Origin: Acephala macrosclerotiorum
Lineage: Eukaryota; Ascomycota; Leotiomycetes; Helotiales; Mollisiaceae
DNA: 16,211 nt
NCBI GenBank assembly: GCA_014904845.1
Contig: MU119844.1
Span: 1-16,211 of the forward strand
Direction of reading: 5' to 3'
Shown here: piece after piece, positions 10,219 through 16,211 of the stretch
Position numbering within the stretch: position 1 is the stretch's first letter
Layout of the letters: each line of letters opens with the position of its first letter
Notes under the pieces: model-generated
Databases searched by the model: none
What the model was told of the DNA's origin: nothing
Seen by the model: only the letters and a program-made list of their open reading frames with translations
Translations under genes and position numbers: made by a program

Positions 10219-10490
10219 ATCGTTATAAAGTATTTAAATAATTGTTTATTAATTTTCGAGTTTCGTAAAAAGTTCGAAAAATTGTTTAATTTTTACGAAA
10301 TACAATTAAATATTTATTAATATAATAAAATATAAAATCGATCAAATATTAAACGAAAAATTTTATTGAAATAATTCGATAATCGATTTTTTTAAAAATT
10401 TAATATTTTATTACAAATAATTGAAAATAAAACTTTTTTTATTTGATTATAATAATATTTTTTTTTTTTAATATAATTGTAAATACAATA
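10219..10490. other. AT region between tandem repeat and island 3
   Basis: Contains one stray core of the 39-bp repeat (10254-10272) and otherwise A/T sequence with scattered CpG. Nothing else can be supported. Confidence 0.4.
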
Positions 10491-10556
10491 TTAGTTTAGT
10501 AGTCACGTGCGGTACTAGGCCAGATCGGGACTAGCGCCGCTTGCACTAGAATTGAG
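10491..10556. other. GC-rich island 3 (unmutated junction)
   Basis: Bases 10501-10550 are about 60% GC in a neighbourhood near 10%, with sharp edges on both sides. All dinucleotides are present, including CpA and CpC (tcacgtg, ggcc, gccgc, ttgcac), so RIP did not touch it. CTAG occurs repeatedly (tactagg, gactagc, cactaga). It lies just upstream of the inferred 5' end of the copia element and is best read as single-copy host sequence between two repeats. No tRNA or 5S promoter boxes and no ORF were seen. Confidence 0.7.
10502..10509 (+). promoter_or_regulatory. GTCACGTG E-box-like site in island 3
   Basis: An exact match to the Cbf1-type/CDEI consensus, identical to the minus-strand site in island 2. 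TAGTTT and AGTAGT come before it in the same order in both islands when island 2 is read in reverse complement. Function is inferred only. Confidence 0.3.
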
Positions 10557-11821
10557 ATTATATTTTTCAATTTTTGCGTATTTATTAGATTTAAAATTAA
10601 TAATCAATCAATAAATTATTTAATTTATTTGTTTATTTCGTTTTTAATTTATTATTAGTAATAAATATTTTTAATAATACTAATATTAATTAATAATTAT
10701 TTAATTAACTACGAAATAATTAAATTTCTATTTAAAAAAAAATGATTTATAAAAAAGAATAAATTTTTTAAATAGTTTATTTTTTGTAAAAAAATGTTTA
10801 AAATAATTAATATATTTTTAAAAAAACGAGAATTTATAAAAAATTTTTTGTAGAAATATATCGAAAGTATTAAAATTATTAAAAACTTAAAAAAAATAAT
10901 ACGAAAGCAATTTTAAATTTGTATTTATTTTTCAAATTTGTATTTATTACGTAGAATAATAACGTTTACGAAAAACGAATAAAAAAACGTGAAAATAATT
11001 TTAAATTTGTATTAATTTATTCGAATTTATATTAAAAACGAATTTTTAAAAAAAGTTTTATATTTTTATTTGTTATTTGATTAAAAGTATATAAATATTA
11101 ATAATAATATTTATTTGAATTCGAATTAAAATTTTCAATTTTTTTATTATTTATTATATAATTATTTTTTAAAATAGCGAATTTATTTAAAATCAAATTT
11201 TTTTATAATAAGAATAAATAAAAAAAAAATTCGATTTTACGAACAATAAAAATTTTAATAAAATAATATTAAATAAATATATTTTTTATTATTTTGAAAT
11301 ATATAAAAAAAAAAAAATTTTGATTACAATTTATAGAAATACTTTTAAAAAGACTTTAAGAGTTGTTTGTAAAAGATTTTACGTTTAATATATAAAGATT
11401 TTATATATTGTTTACGAGATTTTTTATGTATTTACAAAGTTTGAATATTGAAAGATAAAAAGTTTATTATTAATAATTTGAAAAAAGTTTTTCAATAAAA
11501 AAAATTTTATAAATAAATACAAATAGAAATCGTTAATTAATTAAAAAATAGAAATTTTTTTTTTCGATAAAATCGATTAATTTAATTAGTAAATCAAAGT
11601 ATTTTAATATTAGTATTTAATAATTAAAATATAATTATTTTTATGATTTCAATTATTAATATAAATTTTCTTATTACGAATACGATTATTTTTATGAATA
11701 TTTTTTATATTTTTTTTATTGTAATTTTTTTTATAAATATGAATTTATTTAATATAATACAAAATATTTAATTTATTTATTAGTAATTTTTTAATAGTAA
11801 TTGAATCAATATAATAATCTA
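10557..11821 (+). other. Probable 5' LTR, leader and Gag N-terminus of the copia element
   Basis: This region lies between the unmutated island and the first recognisable Gag residues, where a copia element carries its 5' LTR, primer binding site and the poorly conserved start of Gag. It has no frame with recognisable sense. It holds short internal repeats (aaatttgtatttatt at about 10914 and 10935, aaatttgtattaattt at about 11003) of the kind seen in LTRs. I could not define TG/CA ends or a primer binding site. The 3' LTR needed for comparison would lie outside the window. Confidence 0.35.
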
Positions 11822-11857
11822 TAGAGTATTTTTATTAAATTGTTTATAAATTTGATA

Positions 11858-12660
11858 AAAGTTTATATTAATAATAAAAAGTATAAAAAAAAGTTATACA
11901 ATATTTTTAATTGTAAATTATCGATTTTTTATAATTATTATAATAAAATCGAATTATTTCAAAATTAATACGATAAAGCATTTTTTATTAGTTTTATAGA
12001 ACGTATAAATACGTTTTATTTCAATAGATTTTTAAAAAAAGATTTCGATTTTATTATATTAATAATAATAATAATAATTTATTTCGAGATTGAAAAAAAT
12101 TACTAATTATATATATTTTTATAGAGAGAAACAATTCTAGTGAAAATTATTACGATTAATTTAATAAAAATTAAATTGAAATATTTATAAATATTTTTCA
12201 ATTAATTTCAAAAGATTTAATTAGATTTATTATTAGAATATTAAACGAAATATAATTTGTAAAATTAAATTATTAGTATTTATTGAAATATTGAAAAGTG
12301 TAATTTTATTTTCTATAAATTTATTAGTATTTTTAAAAGCGTTTGTATTAAATTGTAATTAGTAGTAAATATTGCGACGCGATTACGTGAAATACAATAA
12401 TATAATTTAAATTTTATTTTTTAAAATTAAAAAAAAAACGAATTCGATTAAAATTAAATCGATTGTATTTATAAAAAACGAAATAAAAAACGCGATCGAG
12501 TACAAAATCGAGAATATTAAAATCGAAAAAATTTTTAAAGTAAATATCGTAGAAATTATAGATTTTAAGAAAAATTATACTAGAAAAAATACTATATTTG
12601 TAATAAATCGAAATATTAATCAATAAAATATACAATAAAAAAACGATAATAAATATATAC
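11858..12660 (+). pseudogene. Decayed copia Gag (capsid and zinc-knuckle-like end)
   Basis: Gag packages the element RNA into cytoplasmic virus-like particles. In frame 2 the relic reads from KVYINNKKY (11858), through CKLSIFYNYYNKIELF (about 11912) and KAFFISFIERINTFYF, to RETILVKII (about 12125), matching the helical copia Gag domain in order and spacing. NIATRLRE follows at about 12370. Near the end a CNKSK-(C)-(W)-S-I-K-(H) signature (12599-12631) has the second Cys read as Tyr, Trp as TAA and His as Tyr. The stretch between is Arg/Asn/Lys-rich, as expected for nucleic-acid binding. The start is not identifiable, and the first 50-100 residues lie upstream. An 82-codon frame on the other strand (12414-12662) is the antisense of this Gag tail and not a gene. 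Confidence 0.8.
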
Positions 12661-12960
12661 AAAATTTCGATAATAAGTTTAATATATAGTAAATCGAGAT
12701 ATTACAATAGTTTATTATTAGAACTTTTTTATTAAAATCGAGAAAATAAAAAATTTATTAAAAAATAATTAAATAATAAAAATAGAAAACGAAAATAAAA
12801 ATTATTTTATTAAATTTGAAAAAATCGATAATACGTAAATAATAATTATTTTAAATAATTAGTTTACTCATTATATTATTATAAAGAAAAATATATTCAA
12901 TATTTTATTATTATGATTTGAATTATTTAAATTGAATTAATATTTATTTTTTATTTTTGA
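12661..12960 (+). other. Gag-protease linker, degraded
   Basis: Between the Gag zinc-knuckle-like end and the protease, this stretch shows no conserved motif. It is the expected variable linker of the copia polyprotein, here A/T-rich and full of stops. Confidence 0.5.
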
Positions 12961-12961
12961 A

Positions 12962-13249
12962 AATCGATATTTTTTAAAAAAATTTTAAGAAATTATATCG
13001 AATAATAAAATCGTCGAAATATTAATTATTGATTAATCGCAATTTATAGTACTATGAAAACTTAATATTAGCGTTCAATTGAATGTATTTATAATCGAAG
13101 TTTATAAAATTCGTTTTAATAAAAGTATTATTTTATTATAAAGAATTATTTGAATCGATATTTTATTAAATATTATTATTTTTTATATTGTTTTTATAAA
13201 TACTTTTTTTTTATTTTATATTCAAAATATAAATACTATAAATATAAAA
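12962..13249 (+). pseudogene. Decayed copia aspartic protease
   Basis: The protease cuts Gag-Pol into its parts. In frame 2 the active-site box of the D-(T/S)-G-A type reads I-S-N-N-K-I-V at about 12995-13015: Asp is Asn (13001-13003), Gly is Lys and Ala is Ile. The S-T-A-G part that follows in this family reads L-I-I-D. Then come SQFIVL-KLNISVQL (from 13037) and YKIRFNK (13103-13123), in the family's order, and the flap and C-terminal part to DTPF/LLCLQDMD, read here as NTFFLFYIQNIN (about 13199-13234). It joins the next domain without a break at KFDNLKNILIQ. The loss of the catalytic Asp alone would inactivate it. Assignment rests on motif order, with the active-site box itself heavily altered. 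Confidence 0.68.
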
Positions 13250-14292
13250 TTCGATAATTTAAAGAATATTTTAATTCAAAAAAATAAAATCGTTTTTATT
13301 ATAAAAAAATGAAATTATTTATAAATATTATTATATTAATTAAAAAAAAGTTTAATTTGAAATCATTTTATTAATATAAAACTATATTAATTGTATAAAC
13401 GTTTTAATTATTTATTAGTATAACGTTTTATAAGAATTTTTTAATAAATTGATTATAATATAAATATTAAATATATAAACAATTATTTAAAAAATTCAAA
13501 TTTACTTTATAAAATAATTATAAATTCAATTATTCGATTATTATCAACGTTTTATATTTAAATAAAAAATCAATTTTACAAATAATAAATTCGTTTATAG
13601 TATTTTAAATTATTAAATTTATAAAAATATATTTATAAAAATAATATAAAATATATTACGTATATATTAAATCGATATATATTAAAAATTATTAAATTAT
13701 ATTGTTTATAACGTTAAAAAAAAAATTTATTTATAAAATTTCAATAAAATATTAAAATAATAATAATTGAAATTAAAAAAATGCTTATTAAAACTTATAA
13801 TAATATAAAAAAAATAAAAAATATTACATTTTATTATATTGAATTTACGAGATTATTTACAACGAATTAATCGAAAAACAAATTAATAAAAATATAATTT
13901 TACAAATAATAATTAAAATTATTAATAATTCGATAAAATTAAACGATATTATATTTATATTATTAATCTTTGAAATATATTTTAAAATAATTAGTAATAA
14001 TGCGTCGTTGTTATTAATTATTAAAAAAATTAAAACAATTCAAATAATTACTAAAAAAATATATCGTTTATATATTTAATATTAAATTAATAATACGTTT
14101 TTAATAAAAAACAATTCAAATACGAAATTTATATTAAATTTACTAATTCTATTTAAAGTACGCGTTTAACGTAAAAAAAGCAAATAAAAAAAATTATATA
14201 AATTATTAATAATTAATAAAAAAATATATATAATTAATATATTTTATAAATTGATTAGTTTTTGTTTAACGATCGTTAAATTTTATTATATG
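13250..14292 (+). pseudogene. Decayed copia integrase
   Basis: Integrase inserts the element cDNA into the genome. The pre-integrase part reads FDNLKNILIQKNKIVFIIKK (13250 on, frame 2). The zinc-binding LHRRFGHP box at 13391-13414 reads LYKRFNYL, both His lost. In frame 3 the catalytic core reads NILRIY-IDIY (about 13650), ending in YIVYNVKK (13698-13721), where family H-D-A-G-K has Asp as Asn at 13710. A 10-A run (13716-13725) then shifts the frame to 1. The helical end reads KNIILQIIIKIINNSIKLND (from about 13888, frame 1), then LLIFEIYF, like the LQMAVKAINDSAGPDG ... LLVFGAYP pattern. The C-terminal part ends in KVRV-RKKSK-KKLYKLL and FCLTIVKFYY (14260-14289). More small indels lie in 13726-13900. 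Confidence 0.85.
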
Positions 14293-14580
14293 AAAAAAAA
14301 AATATTAAAAGTTTATAATCGAATTAATAATTAAAAAAATAATCAAAAAAATCAAAAGAAAACTTTTTGGTTTTTTTAATTGAACGAAATAAACGAAAAA
14401 TCAATTAAAAAATATAATCGAGAATATTTAAAAGAATTACAAAATAAAAATATATATAATAAAAAATTTAAATAAAATAAATATTATAATTTTATCGAAA
14501 ACGACGAAAAAAATTACGAAAGTTTTAACGATTAATTTTTTATTATTATTATCGAAGAAATTAAGATTTTTATAATTTTT
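14293..14580 (+). other. Integrase-reverse transcriptase linker
   Basis: A Lys/Asn/Glu-rich broken frame (for example KYNREYLKEL and ENDEKNYESF, about 14421-14530). It takes the place of the variable, charged linker between integrase and reverse transcriptase in copia polyproteins. No conserved motif. The frame changes between 1 and 2 somewhere here. Confidence 0.55.
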
Positions 14581-14589
14581 ATAATAAAT

Positions 14590-15420
14590 AAAAAAAAACG
14601 ATATAGAATTATCGTTAAAATTACAAAAAAAAAATATAATTACAATTTTTAAACAATTATTCGAAGTATTTTAAAAAAAAAAAATCGATAATTTAATTGT
14701 AAAAAGAGTTTTTAATTTCGTTTAATACGATTTTAGTAAATATATTAAAATTCGAATTTTCAATTCGAGATTAATTAATAAGATTAAAAATAAAACTATT
14801 AATATTTTTTACGAAAAATCGAAATTAGTAATTTAAAAATATAACGACGAAAAAAAAAAAAAAATTTTATACAATTTTCGATAATATAAAAAATTAATCA
14901 ATAATTGATTATTGTTTTAATACTTTTTTTAATTTAATTTTTAAATAAAAAAATTAAAATATAATTTTATAATATTATTTAAATTTATATTTAATTTATA
15001 ACAAATTTTTAATAATTTATATTAGTACGTTTATTGAAAAAAATTTACTATTTATATTTATTAAATACGATTATAATTATTTTAAAGTTTTTATATAAAA
15101 TTGTAAAAATAAAAATATATTAATAAATTACGTATTATAAATATTATAAAGAGAAATTGTTTATAATTATATCGATATACAATTTTTATTGTTTAATTAC
15201 AATTATCAAAGAATTTTTTGACGTTGTTAAAATGTAAATCGATAATACGTTTATATTAATAAAAAAAGAATTTTTTATTTTCGAAGAAAACAAATTTAAT
15301 AAAATTAAATTTTTAATTAAATTTAAAGAAGTTTTAATACTAAAAATATTATTGATTTTTAATAAATACGTTTTAATTTAATTCGAAAATATAATTTAAT
15401 TACAATAAAAAAATTAAAAT
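14590..15420 (+). pseudogene. Decayed copia reverse transcriptase
   Basis: It would copy element RNA into cDNA inside the particle. Frame 2 gives DIELSLKLQKKNIITIFKQL (about 14603), KKIDNLIVKRVFNFV (about 14678), IRIFNSRLINKIK (14750-14788) and YEKSKLVI. After a 15-A run (14850-14864) the frame is 1. Motif A, of the R-D-I-T-Q-A-Y type, reads Y-N-I-I-*-I-Y with the catalytic Asp as Asn (14971-14973). The box LYGIAEAGTHWW reads LYKIVKIKIY** at 15091-15126, every change a C-to-T or G-to-A transition, followed by ITYYKYYKEKL. The catalytic Asp-Asp box reads *-I-D-N-T-F (15235-15252): the first Asp stands and the second is Asn. The thumb follows as KKEFFIFEENKFNKIKFL to LLIFNKY (15262-15363). Confidence 0.9.
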
Positions 15421-16194
15421 AAAAAAATTAAATTATTTAATTTTCAAATTAAATATTAAAAATAATAAATTAAAAAAGTTTATATTATTATAATTTACTA
15501 ATTTGAAATAATTTTCGATTTATTTATTACTATTTAATATTAAAATTCAACGAAGAAAAAATTTATTATATTAAATAAAAAATTAAAATAATAAATTAAA
15601 AATTTGAATTAAAAATTTAAAGATATTGTTTTTGATTTATTTATAGTAAAAATTTTCGTTTTTATCGATAATTTATTTGTAAACAATAAAAATTTTAGTT
15701 TTTAAATTGAATATAAAATTATTTTAATAAATAAATATTAATTGAATAATAAAAAATTCGAAATCAAAAAGAATTTTATTTATTATAATTTTATTAAAAA
15801 TAAACGCGTTACTAAAAGCGTTTTAACTTTTGAAATATATAATATAATAAAAAAAATCGATATAATAATTATAATCAAATTTACTATTAATATAATTATT
15901 CAATAATTCGATTTTTTTAAAATCTCGATAATCGTTTATATAAACTTATATTTATTATACGAGTATTTAATCAAATTAAACACGATCAAAAAAAAACGTT
16001 TTATAATCGATATTATAACTTTTTATTAATCGTATAAACGCAAAAAATTGTAAGAAATTCAATAAATTAACGATTAAAATAATTCAACGAATATTATAAT
16101 AAAATCAATATTTAATAAAATTTTGAAAAAATTTCTCAATACGAATTATTTTAAAATTCAAATAAAAAAATAAATTAAAAAAAAAAAACGATAA
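15421..16194 (+). pseudogene. Decayed copia connection and RNase H domain, Pol C-terminus
   Basis: RNase H removes template RNA during cDNA synthesis. All of it is in frame 1. The connection reads KKIKLFNFQIKY and KKVYIII, then FDLFITI (15517 on) and LNKKLK**IKNL, where family Trp-Gln is TAA TAA. The RNase H fold starts KIFVFIDNLFVNNKN (15649-15693); its first catalytic Asp at 15667 is intact and the next Gly is Asn. KRVTKSVLTFEIY follows with the catalytic Glu intact (15832-15834). The third strand reads IIVYINLYLLYEYLIKLNTI (about 15928-15987), where the T-D-S Asp is Asn (15943-15945), then KKKRFIIDIITF. The C-terminus EIRWIN ... DNPADAMTK reads EIQ*IN ... NNSTNIIIK (16054-16104). The reading frame ends at TAA 16192-16194, close to the family's usual end. 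Confidence 0.9.
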
Positions 16195-16211
16195 AAATAA
16201 TGTAAAAAACT

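Larger units (their letters stand above)
1..16211. other. RIP-mutated AT-rich block without intact genes
   Basis: The whole window is extremely AT-rich. Most remaining C and G sit in CpG (tcga, acga, acgt), while CpA, CpT and CpC are scarce on both strands. That is the residue expected after fungal repeat-induced point mutation, which changes C to T mainly outside CpG in duplicated DNA. Diverged repeat copies inside the window differ largely by transitions, and the copia coding relic carries stops where Gln, Arg or Trp codons would be. Three short islands (near 1750, 8350 and 10500) escaped and keep ordinary composition. The organism is inferred to be a Pezizomycotina fungus. Other AT-rich genomes (anaerobic gut fungi, Plasmodium, mitochondria) fit less well because they do not predict CpG retention plus transition-only decay of repeats. 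Confidence 0.8.
11822..16211 (+). mobile_element. RIP-destroyed Ty1/copia-type LTR retrotransposon, Gag-Pol part
   Basis: Reading the plus strand through stops gives a polyprotein of about 4.4 kb in the copia order Gag, protease, integrase, reverse transcriptase, RNase H. That length is usual for a fungal copia Gag-Pol (about 1,400-1,450 residues). The order of integrase before reverse transcriptase separates it from Ty3/gypsy. The frame is 2 from Gag to the integrase zinc region, 3 in the integrase core, mixed and then 1 after 13716-13725, 2 for the start of the reverse transcriptase, and 1 after the A run at 14850-14864. Substitutions against the remembered family pattern are almost all C-to-T or G-to-A. 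The element is dead; recombination with an intact relative is the only way it could contribute sequence. Confidence 0.88.

Noticed and set aside
10502..10509. Yeast-type point centromere (CDEI-CDEII-CDEIII)
   Set aside because: The CDEI-like site and AT-rich flank exist, but no CDEIII-like element lies about 80-90 bases away, and the retroelement and RIP pattern point to a fungus without point centromeres.
10491..10556. tRNA or dispersed 5S rRNA gene in GC island 3
   Set aside because: No B-box-like GTTCRANNC, no cloverleaf arms and no 5S internal promoter words could be found on either strand.
12414..12662. 82-codon open frame on the minus strand
   Set aside because: It lies antisense to the Gag C-terminal relic, whose plus-strand reading has family-like sense including a Cys-rich signature. 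The Phe/Ile/Tyr-rich product has no recognisable feature.
15262..15376. Ty3/gypsy RT-RNase H junction, or a copia 'ALYGLR...W' box, at this site
   Set aside because: Both gave partial matches at first. The continuous frame from 15061 to 16194 instead places the LYGIAEAG-type box at 15091, the Asp-Asp box at 15235 and the RT thumb here, which explains all neighbours at correct spacing.
1..16211. Mitochondrial or apicomplexan origin
   Set aside because: No mitochondrial genes, rRNA or tRNA are present. CpG retention with transition-type decay of repeats fits fungal RIP better than general AT bias.

Overview
This window looks like a nuclear AT-rich block (isochore or heterochromatin) from a filamentous ascomycete of the Pezizomycotina type. 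It is extremely AT-rich, has no intact gene, and shows the mark of repeat-induced point mutation (RIP): cytosines survive mostly in CpG, CpA/CpT/CpC are depleted on both strands, and diverged repeat copies differ mainly by C/T and G/A transitions. The taxon is inferred from this pattern and from the type of retroelement present. No species can be named.

Region by region: (1) Bases 1-7050 are a cluster of diverged repeat blocks in direct and inverted orientation. A 57-A tract lies at the left edge, two identical 26-bp palindromes at 3742 and 6297, and a small GC island at 1749-1800. (2) Bases 7050-8330 hold more CpG and a Lys/Arg-rich broken reading frame that I could not identify. They end in a second, less mutated island at 8330-8430. 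(3) Bases 8431-10490 are AT desert containing an exact 145-bp tandem duplication (8646-8935) and a 39-bp tandem repeat (10012-10128). They end in a sharp island of about 60% GC at 10491-10556. (4) Bases 10557-16211 hold the main biological content: a RIP-destroyed Ty1/copia-type LTR retrotransposon on the + strand.

No long ORF survives in the retroelement. Read through stops and a few frame changes, however, the translation is co-linear with a complete fungal copia Gag-Pol: Gag (11858-12660), protease (about 12990-13250), integrase (about 13250-14292), reverse transcriptase (about 14590-15420) and RNase H (about 15421-16194). Stops are mostly TAA at positions where the family has Gln, Trp or Arg. 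Glycines read as Lys or Asn, His as Tyr, Ala as Val/Thr/Ile, and acidic residues as Asn or Lys, all as expected from C-to-T and G-to-A changes on either strand. The 5' LTR and leader probably lie in 10557-11800, and any 3' LTR would lie beyond the window.

No tRNA, rRNA, CRISPR array, operon or intact protein gene was found. The short open frames present are chance products of composition, of a tandem repeat, or of the antisense of coding relics. Family assignments rest on recalled motif order and spacing, not on a database search.
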